Below are positions 1 to 9,255 of a stretch of DNA of 48,240 nt, piece after piece; within the stretch, counting starts at the first letter, position 1, and each line of letters opens with the position of its first letter. The DNA comes from Acidimicrobiaceae bacterium. Lineage in GTDB: Bacteria > Actinomycetota > Acidimicrobiia > Acidimicrobiales > RAAP-2. The notes below the pieces were generated by a model. That model searched no databases. It saw nothing but the letters and a program-made list of their open reading frames with translations, and was not told where the DNA came from. Both the position numbers and the translations under genes were made by a program. Location of the stretch: the NCBI GenBank assembly GCA_003138815.1, contig PLHD01000029.1:13316-61555 (forward strand). The letters run 5' to 3'.

Positions 1-171
1 GCACGGCGCCGTTTCGGGGCCGGCGGCTGAAATAGTTTCAAGGAATTCCAACGAGCTCTCTCGGCCAGACCGCGACGCGGATTTACCCGGCAGGGAGATC
101 GCCAGCCCTCGAGCAGGCCGGCGCGCGGAGATGACCTTAGCGATTCTCGCTGCCCGGCGGACCTCGCAGAT

Positions 172-200
172 ATGACAAAACCCGCGCGCTCGGACATAAT
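172..200 (+). promoter_or_regulatory. Sigma-70-type promoter of a leaderless dehydrogenase gene
   Basis: ATGACA at 172-177 resembles the -35 box TTGACA and CATAAT at 195-200 resembles TATAAT, with a 17-base spacer. Counting seven bases from the last base of the -10 box puts transcription on the A of the ATG at 207. No Shine-Dalgarno sequence lies before that ATG, which supports both leaderless translation and the chosen start. Confidence 0.7.
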
Positions 201-206
201 GTCTTT

Positions 207-1571
207 ATGCCCTTTATCTCAATCAACCCCGCAACAGGCGAAGTACTCGCCCAGTTCCCCGCCAACAGTCCCGCCGAGGTGGAGGCCGCGCTCGATGCGT
301 CGGCCAACGCCTTTGAGAAGTGGCGCACGACCTCGTTCGACGACCGTGCGATTCTGATGAACCGCGCCGCCGAACTGCTCGAGAACGAAGTGTCGAGCGT
401 GGCCGAGATGCTCACCTCGGAGATGGGCAAGACCCTGATCGCCGCCAAGGGCGAGGTGGCCAAGTGCGCATCGACGATGCGCTACTACGCCGAGCACGCC
501 GAATCGCTGCTCAAAGAGGAGATCATCGCCTCGCCGGCCTCTCGCAGCGGCATCCGCTACGAGCCGCTCGGCGCGGTGCTCGCCGTGATGCCATGGAACT
601 ACGCGTTGTGGCAGGCCGTTCGATTCATTGCGCCGTCGATCATGGCTGGCAACGTCGGGGTGCTCAAGCACGCCCACAACGTCCCGATTACCGCCAACTT
701 CCTCGAGGACCTCTTCCTACGCGCCGGCTTTCCCAAGGGCGTCTTCGCCAACCTCTTCCTCTCGCACGACGCACTGTCGGCAATCATCGCCGACGACCGC
801 ATCGCGGCGGTCACCTTGACCGGTTCGGAAGGCGCCGGGGTGCGAATTGGCCAGCTCGCTGGAGCCAACCTAAAGAAGTGCGTGCTGGAACTCGGCGGTT
901 CCGACGCGTTCATCGTGGCCGGTTCAGCGGACATGGCGCGAACGATCCCGATGGCCGTGACCGGCCGGATCCAGAACAACGGACAGAGCTGCATCGCGGC
1001 GAAGCGCTTCATCGTCGTGAAGGAGCGCGCCGACGAGTTCATCGATGGATTCGTCGCGGCCATGAGCGCCGTGGTCGTCGGCGACCCGATGGACCCCGCC
1101 ACGGTCCTGGGGCCGCTCGTCAACGAAGAGCAGCGCGACCTCATCGACGCCCAGGTCCAGGACTCCGTCGCCAAGGGCGCGAAGCTGCGCACCGGCGGCA
1201 AGAAGATCGAGGGAAAGGGCTTCTTCTACCCGGCCACCGTCCTGACCGACGTTCCCCGGGATTCGCGCGCCGGCTGCGAGGAGCTTTTCGGACCCGTCGC
1301 GATCGTCGAGGTCGTCGAGAACCTCACCGAGGCGATCGAGTTGGCCAACTCCACGCCCTGGGGTCTGGGCGGTTCGATCTGGGCCACGGACCAGGCGGAG
1401 ATCAATCAGGCCATTGGCGGTATCGAGGCGGGAATGGTGTTCGCGAACGCCATCGTCGCCTCCACTCCCGAGCTGCCGTTCGGCGGCATCAAGAAGTCCG
1501 GCTACGGACGCGAACTGTCCGCCCAAGGAATCAGGGAGTTCACCAACGTCAAGACCTTCTACGTCGCCTAA
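207..1571 (+). CDS. gabD: NAD(P)-dependent succinate-semialdehyde dehydrogenase family protein
   Basis: A 454-residue cytoplasmic aldehyde dehydrogenase, the usual length for the short GabD1/Sad group that oxidises succinate semialdehyde to succinate. The nucleophile is Cys262 in GQSCIAAKRF and the general base lies in LELGGSDAF. The substrate-pocket stretch PWNYALWQ and the C-terminal FGGIKKSGYGREL are typical of the group. The start is set by the promoter that ends six bases upstream. No GABA transaminase or transporter gene is adjacent, so the physiological substrate is inferred from family resemblance; a related short-chain aldehyde remains possible. A GNAT gene follows after 55 bp. Confidence 0.85.
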   Translation: MPFISINPATGEVLAQFPANSPAEVEAALDASANAFEKWRTTSFDDRAILMNRAAELLENEVSSVAEMLTSEMGKTLIAAKGEVAKCASTMRYYAEHAESLLKEEIIASPASRSGIRYEPLGAVLAVMPWNYALWQAVRFIAPSIMAGNVGVLKHAHNVPITANFLEDLFLRAGFPKGVFANLFLSHDALSAIIADDRIAAVTLTGSEGAGVRIGQLAGANLKKCVLELGGSDAFIVAGSADMARTIPMAVTGRIQNNGQSCIAAKRFIVVKERADEFIDGFVAAMSAVVVGDPMDPATVLGPLVNEEQRDLIDAQVQDSVAKGAKLRTGGKKIEGKGFFYPATVLTDVPRDSRAGCEELFGPVAIVEVVENLTEAIELANSTPWGLGGSIWATDQAEINQAIGGIEAGMVFANAIVASTPELPFGGIKKSGYGRELSAQGIREFTNVKTFYVA

Positions 1572-1626
1572 CCGGAACCCACTTCCGCACCGTCCGCACG
1601 GTCTGGTCTTGTAGGCTCTCGCTGCG

Positions 1627-2139
1627 ATGAGGTTACGTTCGATACTCCCAGACGAATGCGACGCGCTCGGTGAAATCACCGTCGCGGCCTTCCGTCAACT
1701 CATGGGCGGCGCAGCGCTCGGCGGCTACGAGGAAGTCCTGCGCGACGTGGCCAGTCGAAGTGACGACTGCGACGTGATCGTTGCGGTTGGCGCGAACGAT
1801 CACGTGGTGATGGGTGGGGTCACGTACGTCCCCGACGCCACCCGGTCCATGAGCGAGTTCAGCGACCCCGAGGCCGCCGGCATCCGGATGCTGGCGGTGG
1901 ATCCCGAGCACCAGGGCGCCGGCATCGGCGGTGCACTCGTGGAAGCCTGTATCGCGCGAGCGCGAGCGCAGCATCGCAAGCGCATCATCCTTCACTCGAC
2001 CCCGGTGATGGAAGTGGCCCGCGCCATGTACGAGCAGCTCGGCTTCGATACCGCTCCCGCACTGGACGTCTGGGTGACCGAGGAGCCTTACTCCGCGCAG
2101 AATCCCCTGCACCTCATTGCCTACGTCCTCACCCTCTAG
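1627..2139 (+). CDS. GNAT family N-acetyltransferase
   Basis: A 170-residue single-domain acetyltransferase. The acetyl-CoA pyrophosphate-binding motif A is clear: MLAVDPEHQGAGIGGALVEA at about residues 80-100, followed by a C-terminal strand-helix with YEQLGFDTAP. Such enzymes move an acetyl group from acetyl-CoA to an amine; the acceptor cannot be predicted from sequence. No ribosome-binding site precedes the ATG. TAGGCT at 1612-1617 could be a -10 box giving a leader of about three bases. It lies 55 bp after the dehydrogenase gene and may be transcribed separately. Confidence 0.85.
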   Translation: MRLRSILPDECDALGEITVAAFRQLMGGAALGGYEEVLRDVASRSDDCDVIVAVGANDHVVMGGVTYVPDATRSMSEFSDPEAAGIRMLAVDPEHQGAGIGGALVEACIARARAQHRKRIILHSTPVMEVARAMYEQLGFDTAPALDVWVTEEPYSAQNPLHLIAYVLTL

Positions 2140-2209
2140 GGTCGAGCAAGTCCGGGCTGAGAGGTCGTCGCAGGGGGCGGTGCGACGGCAACGCTCCACC
2201 AAGGCGCCT

Positions 2210-2215
2210 TATACT
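2210..2215 (+). promoter_or_regulatory. -10 box (TATACT) for the NfeD gene, near-leaderless
   Basis: TATACT ends 10 bases before the ATG at 2226, predicting a leader of about four bases. No ribosome-binding site is present and I see no convincing -35 box. Confidence 0.5.
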
Positions 2216-2225
2216 GCGAATCATC

Positions 2226-2666
2226 ATGACACTGCTGTTCTGGATAGTAATCGTTCTGTTCTGTCTGGCCGCCGAGGTGCACACCAACGCCTTCGTGGCA
2301 CTCTTCGTGGGCGTTGGCGCCACCTTGTCCTTCATCCTCGCCCTGGCGGGGATCCCCTTCGCGCTGCAGGCGGTCGCGTGGCTGATCGTCTCGGGCGGCA
2401 CCCTCTTGTTCCTGCGGCCGTTTGCGCTGCGCAGATTCCATCATCGCCCCTACGAGATCGACATGTCGCGGCCGACGAGCAACACCATGACCGACCTCAG
2501 GGGTTTCGTGGAGGTGACCGTGGGCGACGAGAAGCATCCCGGGAAGGTCAAGATCCAGGGCGAGTCGTGGAAGGCCGTGACGGAGTGGCCCGAAGCGATA
2601 CCGGAGGGCAATCAGATCGTGGTGCGAAAGGCATTCGGCACGACCCTCTGGGTCGATCCGATGTGA
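2226..2666 (+). CDS. NfeD family membrane protein
   Basis: A 146-residue protein with N-terminal hydrophobic segments at about residues 2-75 (two or three membrane passes), then a soluble C-terminal part at about 80-146 with the beta-rich, OB-fold-like pattern GFVEVTVGDEKHPGKVKIQG. This is the short NfeD form without the N-terminal ClpP-like protease domain. NfeD proteins usually accompany SPFH/stomatin proteins. Here the SPFH gene is convergent and ends 67 bp away, so the pair is neighbouring but not co-transcribed. A membrane-microdomain partnership is inferred from family knowledge. Confidence 0.85.
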   Translation: MTLLFWIVIVLFCLAAEVHTNAFVALFVGVGATLSFILALAGIPFALQAVAWLIVSGGTLLFLRPFALRRFHHRPYEIDMSRPTSNTMTDLRGFVEVTVGDEKHPGKVKIQGESWKAVTEWPEAIPEGNQIVVRKAFGTTLWVDPM

Positions 2667-2709
2667 TTCGCTAGACGTGGCGGGCAACCCCGTGGCGTCG
2701 CCCTCAGGT

Positions 2710-2726
2710 CCTCGCACGTGGCGAGG
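2710..2726. terminator. Hairpin between convergent NfeD and SPFH genes
   Basis: A perfect 6-bp stem (CCTCGC / GCGAGG) with a five-base loop, placed between the two convergent stop codons at 2666 and 2733. A short T-containing run (AGTCCTT) follows on the plus strand. It could terminate transcription from both sides, but there is no strong U-tract. Confidence 0.45.
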
Positions 2727-2732
2727 GAGTCC

Positions 2733-3662
2733 TTACACTGACGCCGCTCCCGGCACGCCGTCCATGACACTCTTGATGGCCTGAGCGGCACCGAGGAGGG
2801 CTGCGCTTTCGGCGGGGATGATGAGCTTGGTGTTCGGGCTCTCGGCGAACTTGGCCAGCGTGTCGAGCTGGAGGATCGCCACGAGGGTCGGGTCCGGAGT
2901 CTGGAGCTTGATCGCGGCGTACACCGACGCGATCGCCTGGGCCCTGCCCTCGGCCTCGAGGATGAGGGCCTGGCGCTGGCCTTCGGCGCGCAGGATGGCG
3001 GACTGCTGGGCGCCCTCGGCCTCCTTGATGGCCGCCTGGCGCTGGCCGTCGGCGACGTTGACCGCGGACTGCTGCTGGCCCTCTGATTCGAGGATCCGCG
3101 CACGCTTCTCCTGATCTGCCTGCTTCTGGAGGGCCATGGCCTGGAGGATCTGCTCGGGCGGGGTGATCTCGAGGACCTCGACCCGGTTGATGCGCACACC
3201 CCACTTGTCAGTGGCCTCTTCCATCTGGGTCTGGAGCAGCGTGCCGATCCTCTCGCGCTGGGAGAACGCCTCGTCCAGGGTGATGCTGCCGAACACCGCA
3301 CGCACCGAGGTCCGCGCAAGGTTGTCGACGCTGACCAGGTAGTCGGAGTTCGTGAAGAGCGCCAAGCGCACGTCGACGACCTGGCTGAAGATCGTCGCGT
3401 TGACGATGACCGCGACGTTGTCGCGCGTGATGACCTGCTGACGGTCTCCGGTGCGCGGCGTCTCACGGACGTCGACGATCTTCATGACCTCGATGAAGGG
3501 AACGATGAAGGTGAGCCCGGGGTTCTTCACGTCCTTGAACTCGCCGAAGCGCGTTATCACGCCGACGAATCCCTGTTGGACGATCCGAACGGCCTTGACG
3601 ATCGCCGCCAGGACCAGGAGCACTATTACGCCGGCCACAATTGCTAGAACAAGTCCCACCAT
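2733..3662 (-). CDS. SPFH/Band 7 (stomatin-prohibitin) domain protein
   Basis: A 309-residue stomatin/HflC-like protein. A transmembrane anchor (about residues 3-22) is followed by the SPFH domain (about 25-190; GVITRFGEFKDVKNPGLTFI and VDVRETPRTGDRQQVITRDN), then an Ala/Glu/Gln-rich coiled coil (about 190-260) with near-repeats such as EGQRQALILEAEGRAQAI. Such proteins oligomerise at the inner membrane and scaffold microdomains. The ATG at 3662 is preceded by GAGGAG at six bases' spacing, so I prefer it to an in-frame ATG 36 bp upstream. The convergent NfeD gene is the usual functional partner of this family. Confidence 0.9.
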   Translation of the reverse strand: MVGLVLAIVAGVIVLLVLAAIVKAVRIVQQGFVGVITRFGEFKDVKNPGLTFIVPFIEVMKIVDVRETPRTGDRQQVITRDNVAVIVNATIFSQVVDVRLALFTNSDYLVSVDNLARTSVRAVFGSITLDEAFSQRERIGTLLQTQMEEATDKWGVRINRVEVLEITPPEQILQAMALQKQADQEKRARILESEGQQQSAVNVADGQRQAAIKEAEGAQQSAILRAEGQRQALILEAEGRAQAIASVYAAIKLQTPDPTLVAILQLDTLAKFAESPNTKLIIPAESAALLGAAQAIKSVMDGVPGAASV

Positions 3663-3724
3663 CTGAATCTCCTCAAGAGAGCACTGCTTCGGGTTCAACT
3701 ACCAGCATTCTGCCTGGTTCTCGG

Positions 3725-3730
3725 ATTGTA
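3725..3730 (-). promoter_or_regulatory. Candidate -10 box (TACAAT) for the SPFH gene
   Basis: On the minus strand TACAAT lies about 60 bases before the SPFH start, giving a leader of about 56 bases that contains the GAGGAG ribosome-binding site. No good -35 box is seen. Confidence 0.4.
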
Positions 3731-3768
3731 GCGGGCGCGGTGTCGAGCGAAGTCCCGAGGCCGCGCGC

Positions 3769-4419
3769 CTAACGAGAAGCGCGCATCGCCGCGAACAGGA
3801 GGTACGTCCCACCGTCCAGGGACCCGGGTTCTGCGCACGCCGCCGTCTCGTGATCGAGGAGTCGGTCCCAGCGCCCCGCGTCTTGCTCGAGCTCACTAAG
3901 GGCCCCCAACATCGTCGAGCGACGCCCAGTGGCTCGCGCTCATCGACACGACGTCACCCGCTCCGGGCGGCCAGCTCAGAGGCGTCGCGAGCCCGGAACA
4001 TATTCCAGACGTGCGCAGTCCCGATGTCACGCAGGTCGCCCGTCGCGAGCACGAGGTCGTTCGACTCCTCGCCCGCGACCTCCGTGTCCTCTAGGGCGCC
4101 GCGAAGGAGGAGGCGCCACGAGCCGAGCACGGACATGACCGCACCATCGTGCTTGGTGATCCGCAGCAATCCCGAGAGCGCCTCGTCGACGTCCTCGAAC
4201 GCGTACGAGAAGGGTCCGCCGTAGGCCACGACGGCGTCGAATTCGGCGTCGGCGTGGCGCGACGTGGCACAAGTGTCGAGGAACTCGCGCGACTGCACGA
4301 ACGACTCCGCCGACGTTCCCCCAGGTGCCCTCGGTGCAGTTCGAGCGGGACGGGCGAGAAGTCGGTAACCGAGACCCGCCCGGCGATTCTCACAGCGTCG
4401 CAATCTACGCGGACCTCGG

Positions 4420-4420
<1 letters not shown>
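3769..4420 (-). pseudogene. Decayed SAM-dependent methyltransferase gene
   Basis: Pieces of one methyltransferase-like protein follow each other in gene order but in different frames. First comes VRIAGRVSVTDFSPVPLELH (about 4330-4400), the SAM-binding strand. Next is a longer frame containing DAVVAYGGPFSYAFEDVDEA and LLRITKHDGAV through SELAARSG, ending at 3954. Then VVSMSASHWASLDDV appears in another frame, and finally RWDRLLDHETAACAEPGSLD to a TAG at 3769-3771. At least three frameshifts and an in-frame stop are needed, and the 5' end is missing because it abuts the malic enzyme stop. Calling these pieces of one gene is inferred from motif order. Confidence 0.7.
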
Positions 4421-5811
<1,391 letters not shown>

Positions 5812-6249
5812 GGCTGTGACGCACTTTCCTTGGAATTGGTCCGAAGACATCTCTCTGGCGGCACCGACCGCAAAGAGAACACGACCGGTGCACGCAAGAC
5901 CGACGCTATCGCACAGTCATAAAACCGAACTAGGGCCCTTGGTCCCCCCCGGTCACATCGACCGAGGATTGGACGAACCCGACGGCGATATCGCACTCAC
6001 TTCCCGGGTCGTTGGACGCGCGAAGTGAACGGTGATTGGCGCCTTGCGCTGGGTTACCGGGAAGTATCTCGCACCTCGTGCACGAGGATCCCGCCGCTCT
6101 CGAAGAAACTCGCCCACCGACTAAAATGGGGTTCAGGCATCCTGCGCTGCGCGCGACCGTCCACGATTCGACCATCACTCATTGACTCGGTGAATGGACG
6201 ATGCCCCACTTCGCCTCAACCGACGGCGTTGGTACTGATTGGGCACCTC
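5812..6249. other. Non-coding stretch between divergent genes
   Basis: 438 bases between the malic enzyme start and the iron-permease-like start. No conserved coding frame, tRNA or terminator is seen. A 14-bp perfect palindrome (half-site CCTCGTG) lies at 6074-6087. Promoters for both flanking genes must lie here, but I cannot place convincing -35/-10 pairs. Confidence 0.5.
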
Positions 6250-6651
6250 ATGAAGCATTCAACGATTCAACGTCCCGTCAGCCGGATCCTGCACTGGGTC
6301 GGCGACGTCACCTCGCGGTCGGGAGTCGCGGCAGTCGTCGCCATGGTTGTCTTCCTGTTCGCCATCCTGCTCACGATCTTCGGCTTCCCCGGGCGCTGGA
6401 TGGAGGGTTTCTCCACGGCGGCGGCATCGATCTCCTTGGTGATGCTGTTCATCATCCAGCACACACAGAGTCGCCAGCAGACCGCGACACAGCTGAAGCT
6501 CGACGAGCTCATCCGGGCGATTCCCGAGGCCGACGACCTGCTCGTCCATATCGAGACCGCCAAGGAAGCGGAGCTGATCGAACGCGAACAGGACCACATC
6601 GCCCATCACGATTCCCTGCGAGAGACCTCGGAGGACCAAGGCGAGCAGTGA
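6250..6651 (+). CDS. Low-affinity iron permease family small membrane protein
   Basis: A 133-residue protein with two strong hydrophobic segments (about residues 20-45 and 52-75: VAAVVAMVVFLFAILLTIFG, then SISLVMLFIIQHTQ), followed by a charged cytoplasmic tail. The pattern GRWMEGFSTAAASISLVMLF, IIQHTQSRQQTATQLKLDEL and IRAIPEADDLLVHIE matches the low-affinity Fe/Cu permease family. Transport by this family in bacteria is poorly tested, so function is only a family label. The ATG at 6250 is chosen because the conserved region begins there. An in-frame TTG at 6229 is an alternative and there is no clear ribosome-binding site. Confidence 0.75.
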   Translation: MKHSTIQRPVSRILHWVGDVTSRSGVAAVVAMVVFLFAILLTIFGFPGRWMEGFSTAAASISLVMLFIIQHTQSRQQTATQLKLDELIRAIPEADDLLVHIETAKEAELIEREQDHIAHHDSLRETSEDQGEQ

Positions 6652-6884
6652 CCGACGGTCAGGGAGGACGGTCGGGTGGACTCCGCGATTCACCCAAATC
6701 GGGCATTGTTCTGAGCCCAATAGCTACCGCCCCTCGGAGCTGCACTGCGCATCCGTGGTGGGTCGCCGACCACGGCTGCCGTCACTTCATCGAGACGAAT
6801 TCGCGCTGCGTGGAACAGCCCGTCTCATGACCCAAGGCACGACGGGGAGGGCGCGATCTGGAGCAACGAGTCGGTGGTGGCGAC

Positions 6885-7376
6885 TCAGCGTCTCACGTGC
6901 CTCTGGCGACGCGCCGGCGCCAGCACCACGAGTGACTTGTACGTCACGACCGCGATCGCGAGATGCATCAGAACGAGGAAGATGACCGCCTTGGCGGGCT
7001 GTCCCAGGTACCAGATGGCCGCGTCCGGAACCAGCAGGACGACGGTCACGGCGACGGCCATTCGCAGGAAGAGCCACTTGGGCCTCGAAGTGATGCGAGA
7101 GGTGATGGGCCAGCCAACGCACGCGATCACCACACCGATCACCGTCAACTTCGCGTAGTCCGAGAACTGGAAGTGCGCGTAGCCCCTGGTCGACGGGAAG
7201 ACCCGCGTGGCGATCGTCGCGATGATCATGTCGGCGACGAGCGATCCGACGATCGCGACGAGCGAGGCGAAGACGACCTCGCCCGTCGAGGGCTGGCGCG
7301 GTGGATCAAAGTCGACGTGGAGGATCTCCATAAGTCGTTGCACGCTCTTGGGCAGGCGCTCGGGGCTGAAGTTCAT
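6885..7376 (-). CDS. Four-helix integral membrane protein of unknown function (DUF6069-like)
   Basis: A 163-residue membrane protein with about four hydrophobic helices (about residues 35-58, 75-96, 103-122 and 127-150). The stretches FASLVAIVGSLVADMIIATI, FPSTRGYAHFQFSDYAKLTV and IGVVIACVGWPITSRI resemble actinobacterial DUF6069-type proteins; I make that link from memory. No catalytic motif or known partner is visible. The Arg-rich C-terminus (RRQRHVRR) is likely cytoplasmic. The gene stands alone on the minus strand with 232 bases of unassigned sequence beyond its 3' end. Confidence 0.65.
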   Translation of the reverse strand: MNFSPERLPKSVQRLMEILHVDFDPPRQPSTGEVVFASLVAIVGSLVADMIIATIATRVFPSTRGYAHFQFSDYAKLTVIGVVIACVGWPITSRITSRPKWLFLRMAVAVTVVLLVPDAAIWYLGQPAKAVIFLVLMHLAIAVVTYKSLVVLAPARRQRHVRR

Positions 7377-7447
7377 CGATCGGTTCTCTCGTACGCACTA
7401 GCGGCGGGCACCACATTTTAGACGGTCCGGCAGAGGCGTCCGATCGC

Positions 7448-7789
7448 CTACCCAACGGAGTCGGTCGCTGCCTCTTCGAGGATTGAACGCAGCTGACGGC
7501 CCATCTCGCGTGGATTCCCCGATATCTCGTCGATGACCTCGCCCTGCGCTTCGACATCGTCACCGGGATGGTAGAGCGAGATCCGCAGTCCGCGGCCGCC
7601 CCGCTCGGCCGTGACCACCCAAGGCAGCCCAATCACGCCGGAATCCTTGGTGGCCATGATCTGGCCGGAGCGCCCGATGCCAATGCTCCATTCGGGAGAG
7701 CGGGCCGCGTCGATTACGCGCTGGAGTTCGTTGCCACTTGAGAATCCCGATGATTTTGCGATACCCACCACCTTAGGGCGGCCTGACAC
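7448..7789 (-). CDS. Hypothetical small soluble protein
   Basis: A 113-residue protein without recognisable domain, signal peptide or membrane segment. It has a mixed beta-rich centre (WSIGIGRSGQIMATKDSG, GLRISLYHP) and an acidic helical C-terminus (EMGRQLRSILEEAATD). The GTG start lies 9 bases after the stop of the upstream SRPBCC gene, so the two are probably co-transcribed. A GTG further in is possible as start. I do not recognise a function. Confidence 0.55.
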   Translation of the reverse strand: MSGRPKVVGIAKSSGFSSGNELQRVIDAARSPEWSIGIGRSGQIMATKDSGVIGLPWVVTAERGGRGLRISLYHPGDDVEAQGEVIDEISGNPREMGRQLRSILEEAATDSVG

Positions 7790-7798
7790 CGGCAGTCT

Positions 7799-8256
7799 CT
7801 ACGAGAGCCACGAGCCGGAACTTTCGAGTTCCTCCTTCAGCGCCTCCAACGTCGCGCGTACCGAGGTCTTGGTGAACTGCGCCCGGTCAAAGCCGTCGCC
7901 GGCGCTCGAACGGCGAAGGAAGTAGTTGCGGCGGTCCTTCCACTTCTCGGTGACCCGGCACCCCGCGCCGGTCTGCTCGACTGCGAACTCCCACCTCGAC
8001 ACCCGAAACCCCCGGCACGTCACTTCGAAGACGAAACTGGTCGGAGGGTCGCACGCCGTCACCCGCGCGGACGTCGACCAGGTCGAACCACCGCGGGCGT
8101 TCGTTCCCCGGAACCGCGCACCAGGTGCCGGTCCGGACGCGTTGAGCCACTCCCCGCCCGTGTTCTCCGGAGAGCGGCCATCGCGGGCAGGTCGGCGATG
8201 GCCGCGATGGCCACCTGCGGTGGCACGGAGATTTCGATCGAATCGGAGTAGTCCAC
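7799..8256 (-). pseudogene. SRPBCC (START-like) domain gene with one frameshift
   Basis: The N-terminal frame reads VDYSDSIEISVPPQVAIAAIADLPAM, typical of the first strand and helix of polyketide cyclase/SRPBCC proteins. Near 8171-8179 the reading must shift by one base to continue as SPENTGGEWLNASGPAPGAR, RFRGTNARGGSTWSTSARV and SFVFEVTCRGFRVSRWEF up to the stop at 7799. The total of 458 bases is one short of a whole number of codons. Apart from this the protein (about 152 residues) looks complete. The GTG start at 8256 is supported by a -10 box six bases upstream. The shift may be real or a sequencing or assembly error. Confidence 0.75.
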
Positions 8257-8262
8257 AGGTGG

Positions 8263-8268
8263 ACTCTA
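8263..8268 (-). promoter_or_regulatory. -10 box (TAGAGT) of the leaderless SRPBCC gene
   Basis: On the minus strand TAGAGT is followed by six bases and then GTG at 8256, placing transcription on the start codon itself. No ribosome-binding site is present. It sits between the E1 beta stop at 8278 and the SRPBCC start. Confidence 0.6.
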
Positions 8269-8277
8269 GTAACCGAC

Positions 8278-9255
8278 TTAAGAGTTCATCGACTTCGTGA
8301 CCGTCGACACGATGCGCTCGACCGACGGGATCGCCAGGTCCTCGAGCGCGTCGGCAGCCGGCAGCGGGATGTGCGGCGTGGTGATGCGCACCACCGGCCC
8401 GTCGAGGTCGTAGAAGATCTCCTCGCTGACGATTGAGGAGAGCTCGGCACCCCAGCCGCAGAGGCGGGGGTTCTCCTCGATCGTGAACAGCCGGCCGGTG
8501 GCCGAGACCTCGCGCAGGATCGTCGAGGTGTCGAGCGGCACCAGGGAGCGCACATCCACGACCGTGCAGTCGACGCCGGCGTGGCCGAGCTCCTCGGCGG
8601 CGGCGAGGGCCTTGGGCACCATGGAGCCCAAGGCCACCAGCGTCGCGTCGGAGCCCTGGCGCAGCACCTTGGCCAGCCCGAGCTGGTCGACGATGTCGCC
8701 GTCGGGCACGTCCATCTTGGACGAGTAGAGGACCTTGGCCTCGAGGAAGATCACCGGGTCGTCGTCGCGAATCGAGGCGGCCATGAGGCCAATCACGTCA
8801 GCCGCGTTCGAGGGCACCACGACCTTCAGGCCTGGGATCATCATCGCCCAGTTCTCCACGCTCTGGGAGTGCTGGGCGCCGAAACGGAGCCCGCCGCCGT
8901 TGCCCGAGCGGATCACCAGCGGAAACGACATCTGGCCGTTGGTCATGTAGCGGCTCTTGGCGATCTCGTTGGCGACGATGTCCCAGCAGACGGCGAAGAA
9001 GTCCGAGAACATGATCTCGGCGATGGGGCGCAGCCCGGTCATCGCGGCGCCCATCGCGGCGCCCAGTATGGCCTGCTCGGCGATGGGGGTGTCGCGCACG
9101 CGCACGCCACCGAACTCGTCGAACAGTCCTACCGTGCCCTTGAACACGCCACCCGCCGCGCCGATGTCCTCGCCCAGGAAGACCACCGACTCGTCGCGGC
9201 GCATCTCCTGAGCGATGCCACGCGCGATTGCTTCACGAAACGTCAGTTGCGCCAT
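8278..9255 (-). CDS. 2-oxoacid dehydrogenase E1 component, beta subunit
   Basis: A 325-residue E1 beta subunit of a pyruvate/acetoin/branched-chain 2-oxoacid dehydrogenase. The N-terminal half carries LTFREAIARGIAQEMRRD and VVFLGEDIGAAGGVFKGT with FGGVRVRDTPIAEQAILGAA. The middle has the ion-binding region FPLVIRSGNGGGLRFGAQHSQS, and the C-terminal transketolase-like domain starts at about residue 190. The ATG at 9255 has GGAGG at six bases' spacing and overlaps the E1 alpha gene by 13 bp, implying translational coupling. It is the last gene of the nine-gene minus operon. The acceptor E2 is encoded at 18490. Exact 2-oxoacid specificity cannot be read from sequence. Confidence 0.9.
   Translation of the reverse strand: MAQLTFREAIARGIAQEMRRDESVVFLGEDIGAAGGVFKGTVGLFDEFGGVRVRDTPIAEQAILGAAMGAAMTGLRPIAEIMFSDFFAVCWDIVANEIAKSRYMTNGQMSFPLVIRSGNGGGLRFGAQHSQSVENWAMMIPGLKVVVPSNAADVIGLMAASIRDDDPVIFLEAKVLYSSKMDVPDGDIVDQLGLAKVLRQGSDATLVALGSMVPKALAAAEELGHAGVDCTVVDVRSLVPLDTSTILREVSATGRLFTIEENPRLCGWGAELSSIVSEEIFYDLDGPVVRITTPHIPLPAADALEDLAIPSVERIVSTVTKSMNS

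Noticed and set aside
1589-1602. ACCGT/ACGGT hairpin after the first dehydrogenase gene
   Set aside because: Only five pairs and no T-run; close to chance level in this composition.
6074-6087. 14-bp perfect palindrome in the malic enzyme/permease gap
   Set aside because: Short, G+C-rich and without promoter context; too weak for a site call, so noted only under the gap.
6674-6695. GGGTG/CACCC inverted repeat after the iron-permease-like gene
   Set aside because: Five pairs with a 12-base loop and no T-run; not convincing as a terminator.
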